From Duganella sp. OV510 (GTDB lineage: Bacteria > Pseudomonadota > Gammaproteobacteria > Burkholderiales > Burkholderiaceae_D): a DNA stretch of 64,000 nt. The position numbers were made by a program, and so were the translations under genes. The stretch covers positions 1,458,555 to 1,522,554 of the forward strand of contig NZ_FNEQ01000001.1 in the NCBI RefSeq assembly GCF_900100205.1, written 5' to 3'. Below, piece by piece: positions 1 through 10,274 of this stretch. A model generated the notes under the pieces. The model worked only from the letters and a program-made list of their open reading frames with translations, did not search any database and was not told the origin of the DNA. Position 1 is the stretch's first letter; every line of letters begins with the position of its first letter.

Positions 1-2446
1 CTGCCGGTGTGGTGTCGCCGCCCAGGTTGCCCAGGTCCAGATCGATGCCGGACAGGTCGAATTCCTGGCTGGCCGGCGCCGGCGTGATGGTCTCCACATC
101 GGCCGGCAGGTCCAGATTGGTGTCGAAGTCCAGCGGATCGGCTGGTGCTTTCGGTGTTTCGGTGAAGGCTTGCACTGGCGGAATATCGAAGCCGGCCAGG
201 TCCAGATCGAGCGGATCAGTATTGGCGGCTGGCAGCGAATCGGCGGCCGGCGCCGCTGCTGGCAGATCGAGGCCGAAGTCCATGCTCATGTCGTCAGCCG
301 GTGCCGGGGCTGGTGTTTCAGCCGATGGCGCCGGGGTAGTCTCGAAGTTCAGGCCACCCAGATCGAAGTCCATGAGGTTGCCTTCGGCAGCCACGGAAGC
401 CGGCGACACGCTGGCATCGGCCGCTTGCGGCAGCGCGGTTTCCAGGTCGGCGCCGCCAAAGCTAGCGTCAAAGTCGGCGCTGCCAGCGGCTGGTGCGGTA
501 TCCTGGCTCAGGTCCAGATCCATCGGCGACAGCGCAGGCGCCGATTCAGGCTCGGTGGCGAAGGTATCGCCAAATTGATCTTCCTCCGGCAGCGTCGCAG
601 CGACGGCAGCAGCAGCGACAGCGGCGGTGGCGACTGGCGCAGTGGCAAAGCCGTCATTCTGGCCAGCGTTGTACAGCGGATTGGCCGGGTCCAGTGAACG
701 GCCCATGGTGGCGGCCTGCTCCCACTCTTCGCCATCGCCACGGGTCAGCGAATACAGTTCCGAAGCCTGGGTTTCAAACGCGCGCGCATCTTTGCGCGCC
801 AGGTAGATTTCCAGCAGCTTCAGGCGCACGGCGTGGCGTTCCGGATGGGTGCGCAGTGCTTCTTTCAGGATTTCTTCCGCCTGGGCGTCGCGGCCGTAGG
901 CGATGTAGACGTCGGCTTCTGCCACCGGATCAACTTCATTGGTGTCCAGCTGGCTGGCCGACGGCGCGAAGTTCGAATTGAACACGCTGTTGTTGGTGTC
1001 GACGCTCTGGCCACCCGGTTCAGCGATCAGCGGCTGCGGCGACGGCTCGGCCACCTCGCCCAGGATCGACGGTTCCTCTGGCGGCACGGTAAATTTGTTG
1101 CGGCGGCGCGAAGCGGCGATACCCAACGCCCCCGCCAGGACAGCCGCCACGGCCAGGCCGATGTAGGTCAGGTTGTCCATGATGGTTTCGAACAGGCTCG
1201 GCTCGGCGATGCGTTTCGGCGGCAGCACCATTTTCTTCGGCTTCTGCTCGGCCGCCGCTTCGGCGGGTGGCGATGCAACAGCCGCAGCCGAGGCGGCAGG
1301 CGCCTTGACGTCAGCGGCGGTCTTGCTCTTCACGGCCATCAGCTTTTCGAGGTCGTTGACGTTCTTTTCCAGTTCCTTGACGCGCGCTGCAGCTTCATCC
1401 ACCTGCTTTTGCTTGGCGATCTTGTCTTCATCCGCCGCCACGCCGGTCTTGCCGGCTTGCGGCTTATCGGTGGTGGCTTTGGACAGCGTCAGCTTGTCCT
1501 TGGCGGTGTTGGCGGCGTTTGGTTTCTCTTCCACCTTGGCAGTGATTTTGCCGGACACATTCTGCGTCGGATCGGCTTCCTTGGCCGGCGTGCTGGCGGC
1601 TACCTGGCCGGCCAGCTTGGCGCGGTAGGCGTTGAAGTCGACCGCGTGGGCAACCACCACGCTGCGCGCCTCGCCCTCACCGCCGACGGCGCGGATCTGC
1701 TCGGCATCCGGCACCGACAGGATCTGGCCCGATTTCAGGCGATTCATGTTCTTGCCGCTGAAGGCTTCCGGATTGGCGCGGTACAGGGCGACCAGCATGG
1801 TGTCCAGCGAAACGTCGACCGGCTTGACCTGGTTGGCGATGCGAGTCAGGTTGTCGCCCTGCTTGACGGTGTATTCGGTGGCAGCCACCTTCGGCGCCGG
1901 CGCTGCCGGACGTGCCGGCGCGGCTGCCTGTGCCGCTGGCGGGGCTGGCGTCGCAGCCGGCTGGGCCGGGCGACTGGCAACATCCACCGGCGCCGTCACT
2001 TGCGGCGCCTGCGTCGCGCGCAGGTCAGGCGGGTCCAGCAGGAAGGTGTATTCGCGCACCATGCGGCCGCCGGTCCAGCTCAGTTCCAGCAGCATGTCGA
2101 CAAACGGTTCGTTGATGGTCTGGCTGGAGCTCACCTTGATGATCTGGCGGCCATTGCGCTGCTCCACGTCGAAGCGCAGCGACATCAGCGCCGGATTGAA
2201 GTCGATATTGGCGCTGCGGTAGGCTTCCGGCGGCGCCAGCTTGGCGACCAGCGCGCTGGCCTCTTCCGGCGTCACGGCGGTCAGCTCGATTTCGGCCCGC
2301 AGCGGCTGTCCCAGCGCCGACAGCACGGTCAGCTTGCCTAGCCCCGCTGCATGGGCCGTGGCGGCCATCAGCACCGCGCTGGCAACTGCGCTGGTGAGAG
2401 TCTTCAACGCAAACGAAACAAGGCGGGGACGATTTTGTACTGGCAT
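1..2446 (-). CDS. fimV: FimV-like peptidoglycan-binding membrane hub protein (3' end outside window)
   Basis: About 815 codons are visible and the frame stays open to the window edge, so the C-terminus is missing. The ATG at 2446 precedes a signal peptide (about residues 1-33, ending in AHA). A conserved FimV N-terminal domain follows, then a LysM module (about 187-252) for peptidoglycan binding, a Lys/Glu-rich linker that could be a coiled coil, and one membrane helix (about 424-445). The cytoplasmic part has TPR-like helices (about 515-580) and then long acidic low-complexity repeats rich in Asp, Leu and Phe. FimV proteins organise the cell pole and support type IV pilus assembly and twitching. 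It lies just downstream of asd, its usual neighbour in Burkholderiales. Confidence 0.93.
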   Translation of the reverse strand, partial: MPVQNRPRLVSFALKTLTSAVASAVLMAATAHAAGLGKLTVLSALGQPLRAEIELTAVTPEEASALVAKLAPPEAYRSANIDFNPALMSLRFDVEQRNGRQIIKVSSSQTINEPFVDMLLELSWTGGRMVREYTFLLDPPDLRATQAPQVTAPVDVASRPAQPAATPAPPAAQAAAPARPAAPAPKVAATEYTVKQGDNLTRIANQVKPVDVSLDTMLVALYRANPEAFSGKNMNRLKSGQILSVPDAEQIRAVGGEGEARSVVVAHAVDFNAYRAKLAGQVAASTPAKEADPTQNVSGKITAKVEEKPNAANTAKDKLTLSKATTDKPQAGKTGVAADEDKIAKQKQVDEAAARVKELEKNVNDLEKLMAVKSKTAADVKAPAASAAAVASPPAEAAAEQKPKKMVLPPKRIAEPSLFETIMDNLTYIGLAVAAVLAGALGIAASRRRNKFTVPPEEPSILGEVAEPSPQPLIAEPGGQSVDTNNSVFNSNFAPSASQLDTNEVDPVAEADVYIAYGRDAQAEEILKEALRTHPERHAVRLKLLEIYLARKDARAFETQASELYSLTRGDGEEWEQAATMGRSLDPANPLYNAGQNDGFATAPVATAAVAAAAVAATLPEEDQFGDTFATEPESAPALSPMDLDLSQDTAPAAGSADFDASFGGADLETALPQAADASVSPASVAAEGNLMDFDLGGLNFETTPAPSAETPAPAPADDMSMDFGLDLPAAAPAADSLPAANTDPLDLDLAGFDIPPVQAFTETPKAPADPLDFDTNLDLPADVETITPAPASQEFDLSGIDLDLGNLGGDTTPA

Positions 2447-2541
2447 AGTGGGACGTTTTTTATGGTTGTCAGTAGGAAAATGTTACTTTCCCAGATATGT
2501 CAACATAACATCATGCTTTTGACTCTGCAAGTTTAAACGAC

Positions 2542-2584
2542 AAAAAGGGGTTTTCCCTATGAGAACACATAGGAAAAACCCCTT
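2542..2584 (-). terminator. Rho-independent terminator of the leu-asd genes
   Basis: A long inverted repeat pairs an AAGGGG-containing arm (about 2545-2561) with its complement (about 2568-2584). On the minus strand it ends in a T run at 2546-2542. It lies 20 bases after the asd stop and before fimV, so fimV probably has its own promoter. Confidence 0.8.
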
Positions 2585-2603
2585 CAGTTGTAGCGATGGA
2601 GGC

Positions 2604-3731
2604 TTACTTGTCCAGCACGATGCGCAGCATGCGGCGCAGCGGTTCGGCCGCGCCCCACAGCAACTGGTCGCCCACGGTGAAGGCCGACAGGTAATCCGGA
2701 CCCATTTCCAGCTTGCGCAGGCGGCCGACCGGGATGGTCAGGCTGCCGGTCACGGCGGCTGGCGACAGGTCTTTCACCGATGCCTCGCGGGTGTTCGGCA
2801 CGACCTTGGCCCACTGGTTGGCCGAGGCGATGATGTCGGTGATTTCGTCCAGCGGCACATCCTTGTTCAGCTTGATCGTCAGTGCCTGCGAGTGGCAACG
2901 CATGGCGCCGATACGCACGCACAGGCCGTCCACTGGAATCGCTTTCGAGCCGAAGTCCGCGCCCAAGCCGAGGATCTTGTTGGTTTCGGCGCCGGCTTTC
3001 CACTCTTCCTTCGACTGGCCGTTGCCCAGATCCTTGTCGATCCACGGGATCAGGTTGCCGGCCAGCGGCACGCCGAACTGCCTGGTTTCGTCCGCCGACA
3101 GGCCGTGCTGGGTGGCCAGCACCTGACGGTCGATTTCCAGGATGGCCGAGGCAGGATCGTCCAGCAGCGGCTTGACGGCGCCGTTGATGGTGCCGAACTG
3201 GGTCAGCAGTTCGCGCATGTGCTGCGCGCCGCCGCCCGAGGCCGCCTGATAGGTCATCGACGTCATCCACTCGACCAGGCCTTGCTGGAACAGGCCGCCC
3301 AGGCCGATCAGCATGCACGATACGGTGCAGTTACCGCCGATGAAGTTCTTCACGCCCTTCGACAGCGCGTCCTTGATGACGTGCATATTGACCGGGTCCA
3401 GCACGATGACCGCATCTTTTTCCATGCGCAGCGTCGACGCAGCGTCGATCCAGTAGCCGTTCCAGCCGGCGGCGCGCAGTTTCGGGAACACCTCGGTGGT
3501 GTAATCGCCGCCCTGGCACGAGATGATGATCTCGCACTTTTTCAGTTCGTCGATGTCGGTGGCGCTTTTCAGCTTGGTTTCGTTCTTGGCCATCGCCGGC
3601 GCGTTGCCGCCCGGATTCGATGTGGTGAAGAACACTGGCTCGATATGGGCGAAATCGCCCTCTTCCTGCATACGTTGCATCAGGACCGAACCCACCATAC
3701 CGCGCCAACCTACCAGACCTACGAGTTTCAT
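2604..3731 (-). CDS. asd: Aspartate-semialdehyde dehydrogenase
   Basis: The 375-residue product reduces aspartyl-4-phosphate to aspartate semialdehyde with NADPH, the branch step to lysine (diaminopimelate), threonine and methionine. The N-terminus carries the nucleotide-binding motif [10 protein letters not shown]. The catalytic cysteine is C135 in GGNCTVS. Length matches the proteobacterial long form. It follows leuB by 22 bases on the same strand, so it is probably co-transcribed, and it is closed by a clear terminator. An AAGGA ribosome site precedes the ATG. Confidence 0.97.
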   Translation of the reverse strand: MKLVGLVGWRGMVGSVLMQRMQEEGDFAHIEPVFFTTSNPGGNAPAMAKNETKLKSATDIDELKKCEIIISCQGGDYTTEVFPKLRAAGWNGYWIDAASTLRMEKDAVIVLDPVNMHVIKDALSKGVKNFIGGNCTVSCMLIGLGGLFQQGLVEWMTSMTYQAASGGGAQHMRELLTQFGTINGAVKPLLDDPASAILEIDRQVLATQHGLSADETRQFGVPLAGNLIPWIDKDLGNGQSKEEWKAGAETNKILGLGADFGSKAIPVDGLCVRIGAMRCHSQALTIKLNKDVPLDEITDIIASANQWAKVVPNTREASVKDLSPAAVTGSLTIPVGRLRKLEMGPDYLSAFTVGDQLLWGAAEPLRRMLRIVLDK

Positions 3732-3753
3732 TTGCTTTCCTTTTATGTGATCG

Positions 3754-4821
3754 TTACAGTGCCGCGACGACAGCGTTGCCCATCTCTTCGGTGCCCACCC
3801 TGGTGGTGCCCGGTTCGTAGATGTCGGCGGTGCGCAGGCCTTGCGCCAGCACTTTCTTGACGGCGTTTTCGATGCGGTCCGCCTGCTCCACCTTGTTCAG
3901 CGAGAAGCGCAGCATCATCGCCGCCGACAGGATGGTCGCCAGCGGATTGGCGATGCCCTTGCCGGCGATGTCCGGCGCCGAACCGTGCGACGGCTCGTAC
4001 AGGCCCTTGTTGTTGGCATCCAGCGAAGCCGATGGCAGCATGCCGATCGAACCGGTCAGCATCGCCGCCGCGTCCGACAGGATGTCGCCGAACATATTGC
4101 CGGTGACGATGACATCGAATTTCTTCGGCGCGCGCACCAGCTGCATGGCGGCGTTGTCGACGTACATATGGTCCAGTGCGACGTCCGGATATTCCTTGTG
4201 GACGTCGGTGACGATGTCCTTCCAGAACTGGAAGGTCTCCAGCACATTCGCCTTGTCCACCGAAGTCAGGCGCTTGTCGCGTTTTTGCGCGGCCTGGAAG
4301 GCCACATGGGCGATGCGGCGGATTTCGCCTTCCGCATAGCGCATGGTGTCGAAGCCTTCGCGCTGGCCCTTGAACGGACCATCCGGGCACTCGCGCACGC
4401 CGCGCGGCTGGCCGAAATAAATGTCGCCGGTCAGTTCGCGCACGATCAGGATGTCCAGGCCCGAAACGATTTCCGGCTTCAGCGTCGAGGCGTTGGCCAG
4501 TTCCGGGTACAGGATGGCCGGACGCAGATTGCCGAACAGGCCGAGGTTCTTGCGCAGGCCCAGAATCGCCTGCTCCGGACGCAGCGGGCGATCCAGCGTG
4601 TCGTACTTCCAGTCGCCGACAGCGCCGAACAGCACCGCGTCCGCATCCTTGGCCAGCTTCAGCGTGGCTTCCGGCAGCGGGTGGCCGCTGGCTTCGTAGC
4701 CGGCGCCGCCGACCGGCGCGGTTTCCATCTCAAATTTTTCGTCCAGTGCGTTCAGCACCCTGACCGCTTGGGTGACGATTTCCGGGCCGATGCCATCGCC
4801 CGGGAGGATTGCGATTTTCAT
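3754..4821 (-). CDS. leuB: 3-isopropylmalate dehydrogenase
   Basis: The 355-residue enzyme oxidatively decarboxylates 3-isopropylmalate to 2-oxoisocaproate using NAD+, the third step of leucine synthesis. It begins [15 protein letters not shown] and contains the catalytic tyrosine region [10 protein letters not shown], the catalytic lysine region SVDKANVLE, and the metal/NAD region with [11 protein letters not shown] and [14 protein letters not shown]. Length is typical. It starts 8 bases after leuD and lies in the leuC-leuD-leuB-asd series. Confidence 0.98.
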   Translation of the reverse strand: MKIAILPGDGIGPEIVTQAVRVLNALDEKFEMETAPVGGAGYEASGHPLPEATLKLAKDADAVLFGAVGDWKYDTLDRPLRPEQAILGLRKNLGLFGNLRPAILYPELANASTLKPEIVSGLDILIVRELTGDIYFGQPRGVRECPDGPFKGQREGFDTMRYAEGEIRRIAHVAFQAAQKRDKRLTSVDKANVLETFQFWKDIVTDVHKEYPDVALDHMYVDNAAMQLVRAPKKFDVIVTGNMFGDILSDAAAMLTGSIGMLPSASLDANNKGLYEPSHGSAPDIAGKGIANPLATILSAAMMLRFSLNKVEQADRIENAVKKVLAQGLRTADIYEPGTTRVGTEEMGNAVVAAL

Positions 4822-4829
4822 GTTTATCT

Positions 4830-5477
4830 TTAGATGACGTTAGCCAACCATGGTTGGTTTGCCAGATGGCGCTCTTCGAATGCACGGATAGTGTCGGCGT
4901 GGCGCAGCGTCAGGCCGATATCGTCGAGCCCGTTCATCAGGCAGTATTTGCGGAAGGCGTCGATCTCGAATGGGTAGGAGACGCTGCCATTGCTGGTGGA
5001 AATGCGCTGCTGCTCAAGGTCGACCACCAGTTTGTATCCGGGGAAAGCCTTGACTTCGTTGAACAGATGATCAATCTGCGCTTCACTCAAAACGATCGGC
5101 AGCAAGCCGCTCTTGAAACAGTTGTTGAAGAAGATGTCGGCAAACGACGGCGCCACCACGGCGCGGAAGCCGTACTGGTCGAGCGCCCACGGCGCGTGCT
5201 CGCGCGACGAGCCGCAGCCGAAATTCTTGCGGGTCAGCAGGATCGACGCGCCCTGGTAGCGCGGCTCGTTCAGCACGAAGTCCGGATTCAGCGGACGCTG
5301 GCTGTTGTCCATGCCGGGTTCGCCGTGGTCGAGGTAGCGCCACTCGTCAAACAGGTTGGGGCCGAAGCCGGTGCGGTGAATGGACTTCAGGAACTGCTTC
5401 GGGATGATGGCGTCGGTATCGACATTGGCGCGATCCAGCGGCGCGACCAGCCCTTCATAAATGGTAAATTTTTCCAT
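4830..5477 (-). CDS. leuD: 3-isopropylmalate dehydratase small subunit
   Basis: The 215-residue small subunit pairs with LeuC to isomerise 2-isopropylmalate to 3-isopropylmalate. The swivel-domain signature [15 protein letters not shown] is intact at about residues 84-98, and the N-terminus ([16 protein letters not shown]) is standard. It is separated from leuC by a small lipoprotein gene and is followed by leuB after 8 bases. Confidence 0.98.
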   Translation of the reverse strand: MEKFTIYEGLVAPLDRANVDTDAIIPKQFLKSIHRTGFGPNLFDEWRYLDHGEPGMDNSQRPLNPDFVLNEPRYQGASILLTRKNFGCGSSREHAPWALDQYGFRAVVAPSFADIFFNNCFKSGLLPIVLSEAQIDHLFNEVKAFPGYKLVVDLEQQRISTSNGSVSYPFEIDAFRKYCLMNGLDDIGLTLRHADTIRAFEERHLANQPWLANVI

Positions 5478-5516
5478 GATCGTTACTCTGTAGACGGGCG
5501 CCTGGCCCGCCGGTTT

Positions 5517-5642
5517 TTAATGGCCCGAGGCGCCCTGCACCGCTTGTCCCGCTCGCTGAATGTCCTTGCCGACACCGGAAACGGTGTTGCAGCCGGTCAG
5601 CACGAAGGTGGCGATAATGGTCAGTGCGAAGATCTTTTTCAT
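5517..5642 (-). CDS. Entericidin A/B-family small lipoprotein
   Basis: This 41-residue open frame starts MKKIFALTIIATFVLTGC, a short lipoprotein signal with lipobox LTGC (C18 would be lipidated). The mature part, NTVSGVGKDIQRAGQAVQGA, matches the entericidin family (NTxxGxGkDix-xG). It sits between leuC (48 bases away) and leuD (39 bases away) on the same strand, a placement seen in related Burkholderiales. Entericidins in E. coli form a stress-related toxin/antidote pair; only one is present here, so the role is uncertain and it may simply be an envelope lipoprotein. Confidence 0.85.
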   Translation of the reverse strand: MKKIFALTIIATFVLTGCNTVSGVGKDIQRAGQAVQGASGH

Positions 5643-5690
5643 GATGGGTTCCTTCCAGTTTTGGTGCGGCGCCTCAGCCGCGTTCTTGTA

Positions 5691-7091
5691 TCAGTGCAGT
5701 GCGCGTACGTCGACGAAGTGGCCGGCGATACCGGCTGCCGCAGCCATGGCCGGCGACACCAGGTGGGTGCGGCCGCCCTGGCCCTGACGGCCTTCGAAGT
5801 TGCGGTTGGACGTCGATGCGCAGCGTTCGCCCGGTTCCAGGCGGTCGGCGTTCATCGCCAGACACATCGAGCAGCCTGGTTCGCGCCACTCGAAACCGGC
5901 ATCCTTGAAGATACGGTCCAGGCCTTCGCGCTCGGCCTGCTCTTTGACCAGGCCAGAGCCCGGCACCACCAGCGCCAGCTTGACGTTGGACGCGCGGTGC
6001 TTACCGCGCACCACGGCGGCGGCGGCACGCAAGTCTTCAATGCGCGAGTTGGTGCAGGAACCGATGAACACCTTGTCGATGCGGATATCTTCAATCGCGG
6101 TATTCGGCTTCAGGTTCATATAGACCAGTGCCTTTTCCATGGCGCTGCGCTTGACGCTGTCCTTTTCCTGGTCCGGGTCCGGCACACGGCCGTCAACCGG
6201 CAGCACCATTTCCGGCGAGGTGCCCCAGGTGACCTGCGGCTTGATCTCGGCAGCGTTCAGCGTCACCACCAGGTCGAATTTGGCGCCCGGATCGGTGTGC
6301 AGCGTGCGCCAGTAGGCCACCGCCAGCTCCCATTGCGGGCCGGCCGGCGAGAACGGACGGCCTTTGACATAATTGATGGTGGTGTCGTCAACGCCGATGA
6401 TGCCGGCACGGGCGCCCGCCTCGATCGCCATATTGCAGACCGTCATGCGGCCTTCCATCGACAGCGCGCGGATGGTGGAGCCGCCAAACTCGATACAGTA
6501 GCCATTGCCGCCGGCGGTGCCGATCTTGCCGATGATGGCCAGCACGATGTCCTTGGAGGTGACGCCAGCCGGCAGCGCGCCGTTGACTTCCACCAGCATG
6601 GCCTTGGATTTTTTCTGCAGCAGCGTCTGGGTGGCCAGCACGTGTTCCACTTCCGAGGTGCCGATGCCGTGCGCCAGCGCGCCGAAGGCGCCATGGGTCG
6701 ACGTATGCGAATCGCCGCACACCACGGTCATGCCCGGCAGCGTCGCGCCCTGCTCGGGGCCGATCACGTGCACGATGCCCTGGCGCTTGTCGTTCATGTT
6801 GAAGTAGGTCAGGCCGTAGGACTTGGCGTTGTTGTCAAGCGTTTCCACTTGCAGGCGCGAGACCGGGTCGGCGATGCCTTCGGCGCGCGAGGTGGTCGGC
6901 ACATTGTGGTCGGCCACGGCAAGGTTGGCCGACAGGCGCCATGGCTGGCGGTTGGCGGCGCGCAGGCCGTCAAATGCTTGCGGGCTGGTCACTTCGTGGA
7001 CCAGGTGGCGGTCAATATAGAGGATGGTGGTGCCGTCTTCCTCGGTGTTGACGACGTGGGATTCCCAGAGTTTGTCGTAAAGCGTCTTCAT
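5691..7091 (-). CDS. leuC: 3-isopropylmalate dehydratase large subunit
   Basis: The 466-residue aconitase-family subunit binds the 4Fe-4S cluster and works with LeuD. Cluster cysteines are visible in [16 protein letters not shown] and in [15 protein letters not shown]; the region [19 protein letters not shown] is also conserved. Length is normal. It is the first gene of the leu series. The 136 bases between its start and the upstream cheA terminator should hold the promoter; an AT-rich stretch (CATAAT, GATAAT) lies 20-45 bases before the ATG, but no convincing -35 or leader peptide could be assigned. Confidence 0.98.
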   Translation of the reverse strand: MKTLYDKLWESHVVNTEEDGTTILYIDRHLVHEVTSPQAFDGLRAANRQPWRLSANLAVADHNVPTTSRAEGIADPVSRLQVETLDNNAKSYGLTYFNMNDKRQGIVHVIGPEQGATLPGMTVVCGDSHTSTHGAFGALAHGIGTSEVEHVLATQTLLQKKSKAMLVEVNGALPAGVTSKDIVLAIIGKIGTAGGNGYCIEFGGSTIRALSMEGRMTVCNMAIEAGARAGIIGVDDTTINYVKGRPFSPAGPQWELAVAYWRTLHTDPGAKFDLVVTLNAAEIKPQVTWGTSPEMVLPVDGRVPDPDQEKDSVKRSAMEKALVYMNLKPNTAIEDIRIDKVFIGSCTNSRIEDLRAAAAVVRGKHRASNVKLALVVPGSGLVKEQAEREGLDRIFKDAGFEWREPGCSMCLAMNADRLEPGERCASTSNRNFEGRQGQGGRTHLVSPAMAAAAGIAGHFVDVRALH

Positions 7092-7227
7092 GATGTCTTT
7101 ATGCTACTGCTACTATTATCCAACTTGATTATGCCATATTGTGCAATGCAATAGCAGCCACCGCTGTCCAGCCTCTTGAGCCCGACGCCTTCTGCCTACC
7201 GATCCACGTGGTATGACCCCTAAATAC

Positions 7228-7258
7228 AAAAAAGCCTGCGTGTGAACGCAGGCTTTTT
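7228..7258 (-). terminator. Terminator after cheZ-cheA
   Basis: A perfect stem of AAGCCTGCGT paired with ACGCAGGCTT around a 4-base loop is flanked by A and T runs on both sides. It therefore works in either direction. On the minus strand it ends cheA transcription before leuC. Confidence 0.9.
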
Positions 7259-7283
7259 AATCCTTCGGGCCTGATCTTCCGAC

Positions 7284-9182
7284 TCAGGCCGCCATGCGTA
7301 CACTACCTCTACAACCGTCCATTAGGAACGATAGGCCTACCACTAGCACCAGCTCGCCCTCTGCAGAGCGCGCCGTGCCGGTAATGCCCTCGACGGTAAT
7401 CGCGGTCATCGGTTTGATCACCAGGTCGGCAGTGCCATCGACCGCTTCCACAGCCAGGATGTACGGCTGTGGTGCCGAGACAACAATACCCACCTTCTCG
7501 CGGCAGCTGTCGTAGCCCAGCGAGTCGGCCAGCGAACGTACCGGCAGCGGACGGCCCTGATCCTTGAGCACCGGGGCGCCGCCGACTTCCATGAAGACTT
7601 CCGGCAGCTCGACCACACGCTGCACCACGGCCATCGGCAGCGCCAGCGCGGCGCCCGAGGTCGAAACCAGCATGGTCGGCACGATCGACAGCTCGATCGG
7701 CAGGCGGATCGAGAACTTGGTGCCCTTGCCCAGCTCGGACTCGATCTGGATCGCGCCGCGGTTCTTCTCCACGGCGGTCTTCACCACGTCCATGCCGACG
7801 CCGCGGCCGGACACGCTCGACGCCACTTCCTTGGTCGAGAAACCTGGCAAGAATACCAGTTGCAGGCAATCGTCGGTGGTTAACTGTGCCGATTCGGAGA
7901 TCAGGCCCTTCTGCATCGCCTTCGCGCGCAGCTTGACCGGGTCCATGCCCTTGCCGTCGTCCTGCAGCACGATCATGACGCTGTTGGCTTCCTGCCAGGC
8001 TTTCAGCTGGATGAAGGACTTGATCGGCTTGCCGGCGGCGATACGCTCTTCCGGCGTCTCGACGCCGTGGTCCAGCGAATTGCGCAGCATGTGCACCAGC
8101 GGATCGTACAGCGAGTCCACCACCACGCGGTCGACTTCGGTTTCCGCGCCTTCGATGTTCAGATCGACTTCCTTGCCCAGGTCCTTGGCCAGCTCGCGCA
8201 CCAGGCGCGGGAATTTCTGGAACAGGCGGCCAACCGGCTGCATGCGGGTCGCCAGTGTGGCGCGTTGCAGTTCGGTCGAGTAGCGCGAGGCACGTTCCAG
8301 CGTTTCCGCCAGCGTTGCCATCAGCGTCTGCGCCTGGCCTTCAAACTTGAATTGCAGCAGGCGTTCCAGCAGCACGGCAGCCTGGTTGGCGGCCTGTACC
8401 GATTCGCCAGCCACTTCCAGCAGCGCATCCAGCTTGACGGCGTCGATACGGATCGATTCTTCCTTGGCCGGCGCGCTCTGCGGACGCTCTTCGCGCTTCT
8501 CGGCGGCTTCGCGGCGGGCAGCCGGGGCCGCCTTGACTTCGGCTGCGACAGCGGCAATTTCAGCAGCGCTTGGCGGCATCACGGCAGCAGCAATCGGCGC
8601 CGCAACCGCAGCCGGCGCAGGCGCCGAGCGGGTGAAGCTACCGGCTGGCACCACGGCTTCGTACATGCCTTCCCAGTCGAGGCCGTCGGCCGATGGCGCA
8701 GCGGCGGGCGCAGCCACGGCTACCGCAGCGGCCGGGGCTGGTGCTGGTGCCGGGGCTGGCGCAGGTGCAGGTGCGGCAGCGGCTGGCGCCGAGCCGGTCT
8801 TGCCGGCGATGGCGTCGTTCAGCAGCGTTTCCAGATCTTTCGGCAAGGCCGGCAGGCTGTCCGGCTCAGCGCCGTTGTTCAGCTCAGCCAGCTGGTCGGC
8901 CACAAAGCCCGAAGCTTGCAGTGCGGCTTCGATCGACAGCGGCGTTACCGGCGCGGCGCCGGTACGCAGTGCGTCAAACAGATTTTCGGTCAGGTGGCAG
9001 GCGGTGACCATTGCTGGCAGGCCCATGAAACCGGCGCCGCCCTTGATGGTGTGGAAGGAGCGGAACACCGCATTCAGCGTTTCCTTGTTTTCCGGATCGC
9101 GTTCGAGGCGCAGCAGGTGCTCCTCGACGTTGACCGCCAGATCCATCGCCTCGACGACGAAATCCTTCAGCATATCGTCCAT
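7284..9182 (-). CDS. cheA: Chemotaxis histidine kinase CheA (no recognisable P2 domain)
   Basis: The 632-residue protein has an HPt domain (about 1-110) with phosphorylated H44 in SFHTIKGGAG, then an Ala/Pro-rich linker (about 128-245). A P3 dimerisation domain follows (about 250-320), then the P4 ATPase with N box HMLRNSLDHG, G1 box DDGKGMD and G2 box GRGVGMD, and a C-terminal CheW-like P5. No folded P2 (CheY/CheB-binding) domain is evident; the low-complexity linker occupies its place. It is translationally coupled to cheZ through a TAATG overlap. It would phosphorylate CheY and CheB in response to chemoreceptors. cheY, cheW, cheR and cheB are not in this window. Confidence 0.95.
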   Translation of the reverse strand: MDDMLKDFVVEAMDLAVNVEEHLLRLERDPENKETLNAVFRSFHTIKGGAGFMGLPAMVTACHLTENLFDALRTGAAPVTPLSIEAALQASGFVADQLAELNNGAEPDSLPALPKDLETLLNDAIAGKTGSAPAAAAPAPAPAPAPAPAPAAAVAVAAPAAAPSADGLDWEGMYEAVVPAGSFTRSAPAPAAVAAPIAAAVMPPSAAEIAAVAAEVKAAPAARREAAEKREERPQSAPAKEESIRIDAVKLDALLEVAGESVQAANQAAVLLERLLQFKFEGQAQTLMATLAETLERASRYSTELQRATLATRMQPVGRLFQKFPRLVRELAKDLGKEVDLNIEGAETEVDRVVVDSLYDPLVHMLRNSLDHGVETPEERIAAGKPIKSFIQLKAWQEANSVMIVLQDDGKGMDPVKLRAKAMQKGLISESAQLTTDDCLQLVFLPGFSTKEVASSVSGRGVGMDVVKTAVEKNRGAIQIESELGKGTKFSIRLPIELSIVPTMLVSTSGAALALPMAVVQRVVELPEVFMEVGGAPVLKDQGRPLPVRSLADSLGYDSCREKVGIVVSAPQPYILAVEAVDGTADLVIKPMTAITVEGITGTARSAEGELVLVVGLSFLMDGCRGSVRMAA

Positions 9183-10009
9183 TAGAACCCCAGATCGGCA
9201 AGCAGATCGTCAACACTATCCTGATTCAGTGCCACCGTCGGCGCCGACGGGCCGGACATCAGGGACACCTCTTTCTGGGCGATTTTCTCTTTGACCGCCG
9301 GTGGCGCATTGTCGCGCAGCAGCGTGGCCAGTTCACTCTCGACGGTTTTCGTGATGTTCACCACTTTCTTGATCAATTGACCGGTGATGTCCTGGAAGTC
9401 CTGGGCCATCATGATTTCCAGCAGGCGGGCTTTCTCGGTCTCGGTGGCGGCCGACACGGCGATGGCGAACTGCTGCGAGTCGCCGGCCAGCTGCTTGAAC
9501 TGCTCCAGGCTGAGCTTGCCCGCGAACAGGTCGGCCCAGCGGTTTTCCATGTCTTTCGACTGTTTCGACAGGTTGTCCTGGTCAGGCATCGCCTCGTCCA
9601 GCGTGTTCAGCACCTTGTTGGCCGCCTGTTCGGTCAGCGTGGCCACGTATTCCAGGCGGTCCTGGGCATCGTTGATCTGGGTCGACGCCTCGGTCAGCGC
9701 CTTGTCGTAGCCCAGCTCGCGCAGCGAATCGTGCAGCAGGCGCACAATGCCACCCAGGCGTTCGAACATCGCCTTGCCTTCTTCCGGTTCACCTTCGCCC
9801 TCGCCTTCGGCGGCAACGGCAGCGGCGGCAGGAGCGGCAACCGCCACCACCTCGGCCGGACGGGCGGCGGCGACTTCTTCAAACAGGCTTTCCAGGTCGT
9901 CTTCGGCACTGGCGGCTGCAGGCGCAGGCGCTGGAGCTGGCGCTGCGGTCTTGCTCTGAGCGGACACTTCTTCAAATAAGGCGTCGAAATCGTCAGCGGC
10001 GTTAGTCAT
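9182..10009 (-). CDS. cheZ: CheY-P phosphatase CheZ
   Basis: The 275-residue protein has the CheZ core MMAQDFQDITGQLIKKVV, which holds the acidic and glutamine residues inserted into the CheY active site. It ends DSVDDLLADLGF, the amphipathic CheY-binding helix. The N-terminal 75 residues contain two similar acidic motifs (FDALFEEVSAQ and LESLFEEVAAA) joined by Ala/Pro linkers, absent from E. coli CheZ. A long helical hairpin follows. It is the first gene of the operon and overlaps cheA by one base. Confidence 0.94.
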   Translation of the reverse strand: MTNAADDFDALFEEVSAQSKTAAPAPAPAPAAASAEDDLESLFEEVAAARPAEVVAVAAPAAAAVAAEGEGEGEPEEGKAMFERLGGIVRLLHDSLRELGYDKALTEASTQINDAQDRLEYVATLTEQAANKVLNTLDEAMPDQDNLSKQSKDMENRWADLFAGKLSLEQFKQLAGDSQQFAIAVSAATETEKARLLEIMMAQDFQDITGQLIKKVVNITKTVESELATLLRDNAPPAVKEKIAQKEVSLMSGPSAPTVALNQDSVDDLLADLGF

Positions 10010-10186
10010 AATCCCTGCTTCTCCATATTGATAAGTTACTGCCTAAACTTGCTGTATTTGGAGATACTAACATTGGATAGATCGCCGAGGAACGCCGCAT
10101 GACACAAAAGTAGTGCTTTAGTGCAAAAAAAAGGTGTAAAACGCATAAAAGCCCACACCCTGTCGCACAGCACAAAGCGCTTTTAT

Positions 10187-10200
10187 TTGATAAACATCAA
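10187..10200. promoter_or_regulatory. FNR/Anr-type operator upstream of the universal stress gene
   Basis: TTGATAAACATCAA matches the FNR consensus TTGATnnnnATCAA exactly. It is centred about 81 bases before the uspA start codon. A TACAAT hexamer at 10235-10240 could be the -10, putting the site near -53; an alternative TSS near 10235 would place it at the classical -41.5. The rest of 10010-10274 shows no other site. Confidence 0.8.
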
Positions 10201-10274
10201 GTCTTTCCATCCTGTTAATAATGTAAATCGCGACTACAATAAAGTGGTGCGCTGATACTGAACGGAGGTTCATC

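Noticed and set aside
833..2341. 502-codon plus-strand frame over fimV
   Set aside because: Antisense to a clear fimV frame and without any family similarity.
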